Origin: Lasiosphaeria ovina
Lineage: Eukaryota > Ascomycota > Sordariomycetes > Sordariales > Lasiosphaeriaceae
DNA: 64,000 nt
Reading direction: 5' to 3'
Assembly (NCBI GenBank): GCA_033439765.1
Contig: JAULSN010000007.1
Location: 2,480,001 to 2,544,000 of the forward strand
Of the stretch, positions 23,321 to 34,379 are shown piece by piece. Position 1 is the stretch's first letter; each line of letters begins with the position of its first letter. The notes below the pieces were generated by a model. It worked only from the letters and a program-made list of their open reading frames with translations. It had not been told where the DNA came from and ran no database searches. The position numbers and the translations under genes are program-made.

Positions 23321-24374
23321 TACAACCCAGCGCCCAGGGTCTCGGCCAGCCCCAAGCAAACCCCAACCAGCAGCAGCTTGGCAATTCACTGTGGCAACCC
23401 GGGAGTCTTGCAAACTGTATGCCTTCTCTCTCTCTCTCTCTGACGGAGTCTTTGATTCGACGGATGACGATGCCAGCTAGACAATGTTTCTTACTAAATT
23501 TCCCCCGCACCATACAACAGACCAGAAGCCGATCCCCGAGCAGATCAAGATGATCACGGACAAGTGGGATCCGTCGAACCCGAACTGCGTCTTCAAGACG
23601 TACCTCTACAACAAAGTCGACGAGCACGCGGTGCCGCTGTACGGGCCCCAGACCAACGACGACCCGAAGGAGTGGGAGGAGGCGCTGCAGCAGAAGCCGG
23701 CGCCCAACTACATCCCCGTGCTCTGCGCCGGCTTCCCGTCCATTGTGGCGCGCCTGGTCCTCCAGCGCCGCGTCATCACCGAGTACAACAACAAGCTGCA
23801 CGCGATCAACGCCAGCCTGGACGAGATCCTGTCGCGCCACGACCTGGAGCACTCGGTGCGCGCGCTCAAGGCGCGCCGGCGGCACGCCGAGATCAGCAAG
23901 CGCTGCCTGACGCTGGCCTCCAAGGTGCAGGTGATGCGCAACCGGGGTTACGCCATGAGCAGCGACGAGGACGAGCTCAAGCAGAAGCTGCAGAAGATCG
24001 ACAAGAGCATACAGGACCCGGCGCTCAGCGCGCGCATGGAGGAGCTGTGGAGCCGTCTCATCATCCTGAGGGGCTACGCCGATAATTTGAAGGATGAGCT
24101 CAACAAGCCGGGCTTAGGCGAGAGCGATGGCTTGAGTGAGGAGATCGAGGCAAGGGCTAAAAAGGTTGAGTTTCCTTCATTCTTTTCTCTTTTCGGGCGA
24201 TGTCATTTTCTCCTGTTTTCTGAGTGCTAATACGCTGCATAGATCTTGGAGGACTACGAGAAGCAGCTTCAGCACCTCAAGAAACAGGTTGAGGAGGCCA
24301 AGAAGGACTTTCAGGACTGGGAGAAGGAGCATAACCCGACCCCGGCGCCATCACGGGCCTCATCCGGCAAGTGA
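23102..24374 (+). CDS. nup57: Nucleoporin Nup57/Nup54
   Basis: Central-channel nucleoporin of the Nsp1/Nup62-Nup57/Nup54-Nup49/Nup58 complex, which lines the nuclear pore. Four exons, 23102-23194, 23263-23416, 23521-24164 and 24243-24374, give 340 residues. The N terminus is short, with only one FG (GGFGQ), followed by a glutamine-rich stretch (about 32-52, mostly CAG codons, interrupted by one Met) and Q/N/P-rich text. Residues from about 83 on match the Nup54 alpha/beta and coiled-coil domains: NPNCVFKTYLYN, GFPSIVARLVLQR, then long heptad-rich helices ending in a coil with QLQHLKKQVEEAKKDFQDWEKEH. The GLFG-repeat part typical of the family is much reduced; either the protein lost it or an upstream exon was missed, though the start has a clean MFSSSNFRPAG-type nucleoporin beginning. 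Confidence 0.9.
23263..23325 (+). repeat. CAG/CAA triplet tract encoding polyglutamine
   Basis: A coding CAA/CAG tract at the start of nup57 exon 2, with a pure CAG run around 23,293-23,320. The exon begins immediately after the acceptor, so the tract touches the splice site. Confidence 0.85.
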
Positions 24375-25270
24375 ACGAGGACCCGGTCTTGTTTTTATTT
24401 GGAATAATGTTTTGGGGAAAACCTTTCGGTCAACCCGGCAGTTAACTCGGCCATGAGATGCCTAAGTCATATACCGAGGTGCTTGATAGTCTTCTTGCAT
24501 TGAACAGGCTTTTCAGTCTAGGCATTTTGCGGATTTCACTACCTTTATGAGAGAAAGGGGTGGTGATGAATTTGGGACGAGGCATGCCGGAAGGGAGAGA
24601 AATAGTTTTTGCATGACAGGCGTTGGGCTATGGGAGGGTTTACCAGAAATGGGGTTTGTGGGTTTCCTGTAGTGAATAAATAAGGGGAGAGTGGCCTATA
24701 TGTTGCCCCTCGTGGCAGATGTATATAAACATGTTAAACCTTGAAACTCCCATGCTCTCTTCCTATGCAAGCAAGCACTAAACGTATCAACTCCGGTCGA
24801 CGATCCCGGGGACAAAGAATGACGGGAGTGTGTGGTGTGACTGTTCTCCGAGATACCTGGTCTCGAAACCCTCGGGGTGATCGATGAGTGAGGGCAGAGA
24901 TGCTATTATCTATGCCGGTATGCCAGGCTTAGGCTAGAAAACAAACTTCTAGCCATATATCATTGTCCGGGATCAGCCGCTGTGATAAGCAAAAAGAAAC
25001 CCTGACCAGTTTAGGAGCCGTCTATTAACAACCCCCTCCTCATCCTCCTCCTCCTCGTCATCCATCATCCCTCTATTGTACAACGAAGCGCAACGCCATG
25101 GTGGGGTTTATTTTTGTACAGGTTGTTGTCATTGTTTGTTTTATTACAGAGTTTGCGAGCCGGTACCACGTCGTGGTTAGTTTCCTTTCAAACGTGATGG
25201 GCGCTCGGCTTGTGCGCGCGTACAGGTTGAGAGAGTGAGGTCGCTCGGGTGTTGTGTGTCCGATAGAGAT
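24375..25270. other. Convergent 3' intergenic region, nup57 and tom5
   Basis: About 900 bp that should hold both 3' UTRs. A CTC/CAT-rich tract is seen near 25,030-25,070. No ORF of note. Confidence 0.5.
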
Positions 25271-25655
25271 TTAGAAGATCTTCCAGAAGGCGTCGATCAC
25301 GAAGGGTGCTGCATTAGGCAGGGCGGGTTAGCAGATGTTGGCTTGCACATGAGCAAAAAGGAAGGGTCCCTGGTCTGGAGAAGGCCCTGGATGCAAGGAG
25401 GTAGGCAGGCTCACAGAGATAGAGCGCGGCGGCAGCGGCCACAGCGCGCTGCACGGTGAAGGTGGCCTCGGCCTCGGCGGCCTGGAGCTCCTCGGGCGAG
25501 ATCTGGGGCGGTTGGACTGCGCGACGGGTGCGTTTTGTTAGCTTCTAGACTTTGACAACTTTTCAAGCTTCCCGCTGCTGTTGTCTGGGAAGACGACGGC
25601 AGGGGGCAGTTGGCAATTTGGATGGAGCTGGGGAGAACTCACATCCTCCAAACAT
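25271..25655 (-). CDS. tom5: Mitochondrial import receptor subunit Tom5
   Basis: Small tail-anchored subunit of the TOM complex in the outer mitochondrial membrane, involved in preprotein transfer to Tom40 and TOM stability. Three exons, 25643-25655 (13 nt), 25415-25516 (102 nt) and 25271-25308 (38 nt), splice in phase to exactly 50 residues: MFGG..QPPQISPEELQ, an acidic helix EAEATFTVQRAV, an alanine-rich membrane segment with YLSPFVIDAF and a lysine-containing tail WKIF. Length, order and the Pro in the membrane helix fit fungal Tom5. All three introns' borders are canonical (GTGAGT, GTGAGC donors; CGCAG, TGCAG acceptors). The gene is too short and too broken up to appear as an ORF. It diverges from glycine decarboxylase. 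Confidence 0.9.
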
Positions 25656-27012
25656 GTTTGCGGAATTATTGAAATGGTCTCGCGGGGGATATCAGCAAGT
25701 GTTGGCCGAGGGAGAGCGTGTGGAACTGGGCTGATGGTGCTGTGGGTTGAGGTTGAGTGCGATTCGGTTGCTTGCTTGGCCAGATCGCGAAACAAAGCGG
25801 CCGAATTTTTTGGAGTTCTCCCCAACTTACCTAGCCCGCCGCCTAACTACGCCATGCTCAGAAGGGAAAAGTGGCGGGCTCGGGGCTCGGGAGCGGCGCA
25901 GGGGTCCTGCAGCTCCGCTACGTCCGCTACCAAACTCCAATCATTCCCCGTTAAATCCACATCAGAGCACTTGGTGCTCCGAGCTCCCTGGGTTCGAAGG
26001 TCTAGGTTCCTTCTCTTTGTCAGGAATTGCTCCTTTCACGGTTCTAGATATTGAGATTAAATGGGAATTGCAAATCATTAATGTGCCTTTATCTGGTTGT
26101 TAGCATTGTGCCTTTGTGCACAAAGGGCCGTGGAGGCTTCCAACGGTCTGGATGCCCAGTGTACGGGTATCCGTATCCGTAGCCCGGTAAGCAAAGTGCT
26201 TCCTGAGGCTCCGCTGCAGACCGCCACGCTTTGCAGCGTCGAATAGCCTTGGCGTCTGCTCGGCTGCATATCGGAGGTCAACAAGCGTCCAACTGCCCCG
26301 CCCGAGAATACCCGATACTGGATTCAGTATTTACCGATATCTGCACCTAAAGTTGTTATCTGGTGGACCGATAGCGGTGGGTTTTGTTGTGAACAAGGTC
26401 GGTCAGGTCAGGTCAGGTCAGGTCATGTTGCGTTTCTGATTTCCATTTCCACACAGCGCCTTGTCTTACATTCTCTTTTCTGGACCCAATTGGCATCTTG
26501 TGCTCACTTGAGACTGCGGCGCGTGCAAACGAAGTCGATCCGGGTCTGGATCTCTGCCGTCCCCTTGACGTCAATTGCAGCCGAGGCGCCTCTTTTTTGC
26601 TGCCCTCCAGTGTTAAAGGACTTGGCGTCGACCCCGTTTCTACTTTCTACCTGCTGTACCTTAGTAGTCGCTCCGCCGCTCACCGTCACCGTCTTCGATC
26701 CATATCTTTTGCACGCCAGCGGAACCTGTGGACACGCAATGGTCGCTTGCCCCTGAAGGACCGAATCAGGTACCACGTGCTGGTAAAGAATCTAGGGGAC
26801 CCCCGACCAGACCGTTTGCCCCTCCGCTTCCACTCCACGTCATAGCCCGTCCCGATCGGCCACTTGGCCGTGTCGCCATCCTCCCCTTCCACGCCCATTT
26901 TCGTCCATTCCGGGCCCGGCCACAGAGAAAAGAGAGCTTCGGTTTCAATTCGCAATTGAGCCTTTGCCTGATTGCGTTCCGCTTTGTGGACTGACCGCCG
27001 TTCATTGCGAAG
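25656..27012. promoter_or_regulatory. Divergent promoter region, tom5 and glycine decarboxylase
   Basis: About 1.35 kb between two divergent genes for mitochondrial proteins. It includes a GGTCA tandem repeat at 26,401-26,424. Overlapping ORFs on both strands do not resemble known proteins. Confidence 0.5.
26401..26424 (+). repeat. GGTCA tandem repeat
   Basis: Five tandem GGTCA units, about 590 bp before the glycine decarboxylase start. Whether any factor binds is unknown. Confidence 0.8.
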
Positions 27013-30000
27013 ATGGCTGCCATGGCTGCGATGCGGCACGTCAGCCGTCTCGGCTACATCGGCGGAGCTTCGATAGTCGCTTCTCGCCATGCCACGCGCC
27101 TGGTGCAGCCCTGGACCGGCAGTGTCCTTCTCTCCCCTGGCACCACTGCCGCGGGCATAAGGAAAGCCAGTACAACCCAAGCCAAGGCCGCACAGGTCTC
27201 CAAGGATGGGTGGGATGACGTCGGCGACGTCCCCCCCGACTCCAAGTTGCCAGACGCCGGGGTTGTCCGGAAACCGTTCTTGCGCTTCTCAGAGCTGGCG
27301 ACGACCCACGATGAGTTCGCCAGGAGGCACATCGGGCCCGACGAGGAGAGTGTTGCCCAAATGCTCAAGGCCCTCTCCCCTCCAGTCGAGTCCCTCGACG
27401 AGTTCGTCGAGCAAGTCATTCCCCCAGACATCTTGACGTCCCGCGAGCTGTTCTCCAAATCACCCCGTCGCATCCATTTCGGCGAGGCCATGTACATTCC
27501 CACCAGGGAGAGCCACAAGGAATGGGAAGTCCAGAAAATGGGAGAGCTTCTGGCCGAGAAGAACGACTACAACCGCAAATACTTCATCGGTGCTGGATAC
27601 TATGGGACTCTCGTTCCCGAGGTCATCAAGCGAAATGTACTCGAGAACCCCGCCTGGTACACTAGCTATACTCCCTACCAACCCGAGATTAGCCAGGGCC
27701 GGCTGGAGTCCCTGCTCAATTTCCAGACTCTTGTTTCCGACATGACGGGCTTGCCCATATCCAACGCCAGTCTGCTGGACGAAGGAACTGCCGCTGCCGA
27801 GGCCATGACGCTTTCACTGAATGCCCTTCCTGCCTCGAGGGCGAAGCGGCCAGGCCGGACCTATGTTGTCTCTAACAGAGTCCACCCGCAGACGAAGTCG
27901 GTTCTACGCAGCCGTGCCGAGGGTCTCGGCATCAGGATCGCCGTCATGGATCTGACCAGGCACGACCTCTCCGAGCTGGAAGCGCTCGGCGACGACTTGA
28001 TTGGCGCCATGGTCCAGTACCCAGACACATATGGCCAGGTGTGGAACTTCCAAAAGCTCGCGGATGTCGTGCACGAAAAGGGCGCCTTGCTCAGCGCTGC
28101 TACGGACTTGCTGGCTTTGACTCAGCTCAGTCCGCCTGGGGACTGGGGGGCGGATATCGCGTTTGGCAACTCCCAACGGCTGGGTGTTCCTCTAGGGTTT
28201 GGGGGTCCTCATGCTGCTTTCTTCGCCGTCAAGGAGAAGCACAAGCGCAAGATGCCCGGCCGCCTGATTGGCGTGTCCAAGGACCGTCTTGGCGGACGGG
28301 CTTTGAGACTGTCGCTGCAGACGAGAGAGCAGCATATTCGGAGAGAGAAGGCCACAAGCAATGTTTGCACTGCCCAGGCCCTGCTCGCCAACATGACCGC
28401 TTTCTACGCTGTTTACCATGGCCCACAAGGACTGCGGGCCATCGCCGACAGGATCAGCTTGAGCGCAAGGGTTCTTCAGTCGGCTGCCAATATTTACGGC
28501 TGGACAACGTTCAAGACGGTCGGGGCCGAACACGAGATTGTACCATTCGACACTGTGACCATTATGTGCCACAACGAAGCCGGCCTACTCTACACCTGGC
28601 TCAATGACAAAGGCATTGGTGTGCGATACGTGAACGCAAACATGATCAGCATCAGCCTCGATGAGACAATGGAGGAGGGAGACCTGTACCAGTTGGTCGA
28701 TGCGCTGCGCCAAATTGCTCTAAGGAGTGGCCGAATATCCGATGAAGATGGCAATAATCCCCAGCCAAGTGCCAAAACGGTGATTCGGAAGCTTCTTCAT
28801 GTGCACCAAGCGGCATCTTGGTCATCCCCCGATGGGCTGGCGCATATTCCAGAGGGTCTGCGACGAAAGTCAAAGTATCTGACGCACCCAGTCTTCAACA
28901 CGCACCATTCCGAAACCGAGCTTCTTCGCTACATACATCACCTCCAGTCCAAAGATCTGTCCCTTGTGCACTCAATGATCCCCCTTGGATCGTGCACCAT
29001 GAAGCTGAATGGTAGTGCCGAGATGTCGCTAATCACCCACAAAGGCTTTGCGAACATCCACCCGTTTGCCCTCCCCAGACAGACCCAGGGCTACCAGCTG
29101 CTCACCGAAAGTCTGCAACTGCAGCTACAAGATATCACTGGCATGGACGGCGTTTCTCTGCAGCCAAATTCGGGAGCACAGGGCGAGTTTGCCGGTCTTC
29201 GCACCATTCGCAAGTACCTTGACGGCAAGGGTCAAAGCAATCGCGATATATGCCTGATCCCGGTCTCGGCACACGGCACGAACCCGGCATCGGCGGCCAT
29301 GGCGGGGATGCGGGTAGTTCCTATTAAATGTGACACCAAGACGGGCAATCTAGATCTTGCGGACCTCGAGGCCAAGTGCGAGAAGTACTCGGACGAGATT
29401 GCTGCGATGATGATTACATACCCCAGCACGTTTGGCGTCTTCGAGCCCCATATAAAGAAGGTGTGCGAGATTGTCCACAGCCACGGCGGACAGGTGTACA
29501 TGGATGGCGCCAACATGAACGCACAAATCGGCCTCTGCTCCCCGGGGGAGATTGGCGCAGACGTCTGCCACCTCAACTTGCACAAAACCTTCTGCATTCC
29601 ACACGGCGGCGGCGGGCCCGGTGTGGGACCCATTTGTGTCAAGGAGCACTTGGTCGAGTATCTGCCTACCAGGCGCGTGACAAAACAGGATGACCCGAAC
29701 TTCCCGGTTAGCAGTGCGCGGGATGGAAGCGCTAGCATATTGCCCATCAGCTGGGCATACAACGCTCTAATGGGTAAGTGCACACTGGCTGTCGTTGGTA
29801 TTGCCGAGAACAATTAAGCTGACTTGTACGAACAGGCGCCGAGGGGCTCAAGCACGCCACCAAGGTCACCCTGCTCAACGCCAACTACCTTCTCAGCCAA
29901 CTGAAGCCGCACTATCCGATCCTGTACGTGAACGAGAATGGCCGCTGTGCGCATGAGTTCATCTTGGATGCCCGTCCCTTCCACAATTCGGCTGGTATCG

Positions 30001-30502
30001 AGGCTATCGACATCGCGAAGCGCCTCCAAGATTATGGATTCCACGCGCCCACCATGAGCTGGCCCGTGACCAACACCCTCATGATTGAGCCTACCGAGTC
30101 CGAGTCCAAGGAAGAACTCGACCGCTTTGTCGAGGCGCTGGTGAGCATCCGCCAAGAAATCCGCGAGATAGAGGAGGGCAAGGCACCGCGCGAAGGCAAC
30201 GTCCTCAAGATGTCGCCGCATCCGCTCTCGGACATCATCTGCGGCGACGGTGAGGCAGGCGGCCAGTGGACCAGGCCGTACTCTCGCGAGAAGGCGGCCT
30301 ACCCACTCCCTTGGCTGAAGGAGAAGAAGTTCTGGCCCACCATCGCTAGGGTGGATGATAGTAAGCTGCACAGATCCCATCATTTCTGCTATTCTGATGT
30401 TAACATTTTTGTGTAGCTTATGGCGACCTCAACCTCTTTTGCACATGCCCGCCCGTGGAAGACACGACTGGCGGCCACCTTTCTTCTGTCCAGGAGGACT
30501 GA
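27013..30502 (+). CDS. gcv2: Glycine decarboxylase (P protein of the glycine cleavage system), mitochondrial
   Basis: PLP enzyme that decarboxylates glycine and passes the aminomethyl group to the lipoyl arm of H protein in the mitochondrial matrix. Exons 27013-29773, 29836-30360 and 30417-30502 give 1123 residues in consistent phases. Seen: a basic, alanine-rich mitochondrial presequence (about 1-60); the first GDC-P half from RHIGPDEES on; the second half with the PLP site [22 protein letters not shown], whose Lys is about residue 858; and a C-terminal part with [16 protein letters not shown]. The short last exon ends in CPPVEDTT plus about ten residues. Slightly longer than yeast Gcv2 (1034). 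Two in-frame Met codons at positions 4 and 7 could also serve as starts. Confidence 0.96.
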
Positions 30503-31608
30503 GCAACCCACGGCCCGCGGCCTTCACCAGATGTTTGCGAGCGCTTCTCGAGGTTCGGGCCTTGCCGCAATGGCAAGGATGATCGCAATATAGCAGCGAT
30601 GAGATCACCGCATATTAAACGGAGTTACGGCAGGATATCTTCCTTGTCTTTGTGTCTTTTGTGTCATTTGGCGTCGTCTTGTTTGGGAACCCCCAGTGTT
30701 TCAGCGGGGCGGATTCCGGGTAGGGGATTTTCACGCAACACTTTCTTCAACAAAGGTTTCAACCCAGAAAAATACCTATAGACAGAGGCGGCGGTCAGGG
30801 GCTACGTGTCTTTCAACCATACAGTGGGGGGATATAGAAGACGGAAAACCAGGCTTGCTTTTCAACAAGAATTTGGGTTCGCATTTAACTTGTTCTACAC
30901 TTGGGCGTGTGAACGTGGTGTTATGGCATTTCCTTTTTGGCTTGTTTCAGTCTGGCGTGCTTTTCGCTATCTCTACGTTCGCGGATCGGGACCGGGTCTT
31001 GTTTGACTTTTTTGCTAGGTACAAGGTACAATGTTGGATCTCCAAAAGAACAGAAGGAAATACTTCTGGTTCGTGGTATGTACCTACTACGTGCTAGAGA
31101 CCGCCTAGGTATCCGTCATAGTCTTGGTACAGTAGAGAATCATTAACTAGGGCATCTAAGCTTGACGTAAGAACGACGCCGACACATTGGTTGATGATGT
31201 AGTGTTTATAAGACTACAGGTTCAGCAGTGTTGGATCTACTTAGCCAGATAAACACACCCCTACCACAAGGTAATTACCATCCCATATTCTGTTGCATAT
31301 CACCAAAGGGATTACAAGAAGGAAGACAACCCAGAGGAAAATACGTCGAGATCTAACCCCCCTGGATATCAAGGTCTATTTTCCAGCCGTGGCTACAGAG
31401 GCAGGCAACTTCCCGAGACTTGATGATTCGCTAATGCAGTAAACAGCCACCCCTTTCCCCTTTCCCCTTTCCCCCTTCCCTTCTAGACGAGACCGCAATG
31501 CAGACAGAGCGCACAGGGCTTTGGTCGCTACTCCGCTCCATCCATGCGAGTTTTATTTTGTTTTGGCTTTTTATTTTTAATATCCGCACTCAGCTCGCTG
31601 GGAGAGTA
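30503..31608. other. Convergent 3' intergenic region, gcv2 and sqt1
   Basis: About 1.1 kb of flanking sequence, AT-richer from 31,100 on, with a CCCTTT pyrimidine tract at about 31,452-31,482. No conserved ORF. Confidence 0.5.
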
Positions 31609-33204
31609 TCACGCCTCAAAGACCAAGACAACACTATCATCACCAGCCGTAACGACGCGCTCGCCCGTGTCGCCCTGGACGAACCCTAGCACGCCGCCGC
31701 CCTCGCCACCGCCGCCGCGGTGGCCGCGCCACTCCTTGACGAGCCCCGTGGCCTCGGCGCCCGACACGGTGTTCTGCGACGGCGTGGCGCCGCGCAGGTC
31801 CCAGCGGCGCACGACGCCGTCGAGCCCGCACGACGTCAGCAGCCAGCCGGCCGCCGCCGCCGTCGGCGCCGACCGCACGAACTCGACTTTTACTACCGGC
31901 TCGCCGTCGTGCGCGGCCCGCACGATCCGCCGCTGCGCAAACGACCGCGACGTGTCGAACACGGCGATGCTCCCGTCTACGCTGCCCGCCGCCAGCAGTG
32001 TTCGTGGCGCCGGCGAGAAGGATAGCGACTCGATGCTGTCCGCCTGCGTGTTGATGCCCGCCAGGATCGTGCCCGCCGCGTGCGACGACTGGTCGCTTGT
32101 CGTTGCGGCGCCGCCGCGGCGTTGTGATTGTGATGTTGAGGTTGATGTTTGTGTTGTGGTGAGGCGGGGCAGCGAGACGATGCGTATGGCGCCGCCGGCG
32201 CCGCCGGCCGCGAGGAAGGTGCCGCTGGGGGCGACGGCGACGGAGAAGAAGCCGCCCTCGACGGCGAAGCGCTGGTCGGCCTCGGTCAGCGACACGACCG
32301 TCTGGCCGTTGTCGGTGACGAGCGACTTGGCGGCGGCGGCGCCCCACACGTCGAACACGTGCAGCGACCCGTCCTCGCTGACCGTCGCCAGCAGCAGGCC
32401 GTCGGGCGACCACGCGCCGGCGGTGCACGGGCCCGTGTGCAAGAAATACGACTGCACGATTTGGATGGCCGGCTCGGCGGCCGCGTCGATGGACAGCACC
32501 CATACGGAGCCGTCGGACGCGCCGAAGGCGATCGTGTTGGCGTACTCGGCCGACGGGCTCGGCGCCAGCCACGTCACCTCCTCCGTCTCCTGCGACTCGC
32601 CGACAAAGGCGATCTTGGCGGCGCCCGTGGAGCCGTTGACGGCCACACTGTACACGCGCAGCCGGCCGTCCATGCCGCCGCTCACCAGGTACTCGCCGCG
32701 CGGCTGGGTGAAGGCCAGCGCGTTGATGCTGTCGGTGTGGCCGTCGATGGCGAAGATGGGCTCCAGCTCCGTGTTCTGCAGCGGGGCGGGGCCGGCGGCG
32801 GCGTCGGCGTTGTAGCTGGGCGGCAGCAAGGGGCGCGGGCGCGGGGCGGCGGCCGACGTGTCGATCACGTAGCCCTTGCCGGGGGCGTCGTCGGCGTCGC
32901 CCTCGGACCCGCCCGTGGCCACGAGGTGGGGGTACAGCGGGTGCTGGGCGATGGCGAAGACCGAGTCCTTGTGGCGGTCCATGTAGGCGATGCTGTCGTT
33001 CTCGAGTGTCATGGCCTCCTCGCCCTCGCCGTTGTACTCGCCGCCGCCGTCATCCTCTCCATCAGAGTCCATGGCTACGTCCCCGTCGTCGTCGCCCGCC
33101 TCGACCACCTCTTGCGCCTCGTCCTCGTCCAGCATGGCGGGCTCGAACTCGTCGCCTTCGCCCTCGGCGGCGGGGTCATTCTGCGGGGGCCTTGAAGCCG
33201 GCAT
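31609..33204 (-). CDS. sqt1: WD40 ribosome-assembly protein, Sqt1/AAMP family
   Basis: Dedicated chaperone-type WD40 protein; yeast Sqt1 binds newly made ribosomal protein uL16 (Rpl10) and delivers it to the 60S subunit. Intronless, 531 residues. The N terminus (about 1-75) is strongly acidic (DEDEAQEVVEAGDDDGD), as in Sqt1. About seven to eight WD repeats follow, e.g. HKDSVFAIAQHPLYPHLVATGG, HTDSINALAFTQPRGEYLVSGGMDGRLRVY, and the last GERVVTAGDDSVVLVFEA which closes the propeller at the stop. Several loops are expanded with alanine, glycine and threonine. Both antisense frames are open for long stretches because of GC-rich codons; they are shadows. Confidence 0.92.
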   Translation of the reverse strand: MPASRPPQNDPAAEGEGDEFEPAMLDEDEAQEVVEAGDDDGDVAMDSDGEDDGGGEYNGEGEEAMTLENDSIAYMDRHKDSVFAIAQHPLYPHLVATGGSEGDADDAPGKGYVIDTSAAAPRPRPLLPPSYNADAAAGPAPLQNTELEPIFAIDGHTDSINALAFTQPRGEYLVSGGMDGRLRVYSVAVNGSTGAAKIAFVGESQETEEVTWLAPSPSAEYANTIAFGASDGSVWVLSIDAAAEPAIQIVQSYFLHTGPCTAGAWSPDGLLLATVSEDGSLHVFDVWGAAAAKSLVTDNGQTVVSLTEADQRFAVEGGFFSVAVAPSGTFLAAGGAGGAIRIVSLPRLTTTQTSTSTSQSQRRGGAATTSDQSSHAAGTILAGINTQADSIESLSFSPAPRTLLAAGSVDGSIAVFDTSRSFAQRRIVRAAHDGEPVVKVEFVRSAPTAAAAGWLLTSCGLDGVVRRWDLRGATPSQNTVSGAEATGLVKEWRGHRGGGGEGGGVLGFVQGDTGERVVTAGDDSVVLVFEA

Positions 33205-34379
33205 TGCGCGTGTTGATTTTCTCGCTCGAGGCGCTTCGGGATGGGATGGGGTGGTCGCTGGGGTGCTCGAATGGCGAGTGAATGAGGCGGCGGCAGGGCT
33301 GGCCTGGACGATGTCTTTTTAAAATACGTCGTTTTGGCGGGGACGCGCCTTCAAGGTGCTACATAGGGCGCTGGAGGGGCAAGATGAATAATTTTCTTGC
33401 TTGATAAGCATGGAATGTTCCTTATCGGATGGCGGGGTTCAATCCGCTGGGGGGTGTTCCCGGTCTGAGTCATCTACGTAATCAGGGGCAGTGGGGTTCT
33501 GGCGGCGACGGACATCCGTGAAGCAGACTCCCCTAACCCAATGAAGCCCCTTTCCGAGTGCCACACCTCACTTTAAACTTGAATAAACTAGAGTATACAA
33601 CATCGCTGCTATATGTAATAGGCCATATGGATATGTAGACCTAGAAGCGGCCGAACTTTAATCCGTAATAAGTCCCTTTCAGCGGTTGTCACGGCGTCAG
33701 GTATGGGATGTACTAGGTATGTATGTACATGTACATATCGGCGAGGTTGTACACGAGCTCGCTCCGCCTGGAGGCACTGCCCAAGTGGCTACCCAAGCCA
33801 GCCAGAGTTGCATGATGCGCGCAACGATGCGGCTGCACTGACCGTGTGGTGGCTTAGCAAGTATGTAGGATGGAACTTAGGAAGGAATCAGGTAAGGCGT
33901 CTTCCAAGAGTCCGGTTGGCAGAGGTGGTATTGCACCAAAATTGGTTGCTGAAGTACCAGTACCTTAGTTTATGTGATCCCAATACCTAGGATTGCCTAG
34001 ACGAGAAACGCGGCATGGAAGGTATGTATTGCGGATCATTTGTGTCAAAATGGAGTTGATCTTGCCCTTTCAACGAGACAGCACCTGCGATGGCGACTGG
34101 AAAAGTTAAGAGGCCGGCCGGGGCTGCGGCACATCCGCGCATGGCCTTCTCGCCCAACGATTGGTAGCCTGATGTCAACCAAAACCAGACAGCCAGTCCC
34201 CCTACACCCACCATTTGCCTTTCAAGATGCCTTGGCGTATTCACCAATGGCCGTCTCTTTTTCAGGCGGGGGTGTGCCTGTAATCTCGTGAATGACCACC
34301 CTGCTTCCTTTCTTTTCCCATGAAAGCTTCCTCATCATCCGCCAACATATTCGTAATCACACAACATTCCCAACACGAC
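33205..34379. promoter_or_regulatory. Divergent promoter region, sqt1 and ankyrin gene
   Basis: About 1.2 kb. GC-rich near sqt1, AT-richer at 33,540-33,700, with GTATGTATGTACATGTACATAT-like alternating sequence around 33,718-33,740. No supported ORF. The composition change marks the passage from conserved to accessory sequence. Confidence 0.45.

Noticed and set aside
32149..33195. Long + strand ORF opposite sqt1
   Set aside because: Mirror of a GC-rich coding strand; no domain, whereas the minus frame gives a complete WD40 protein.
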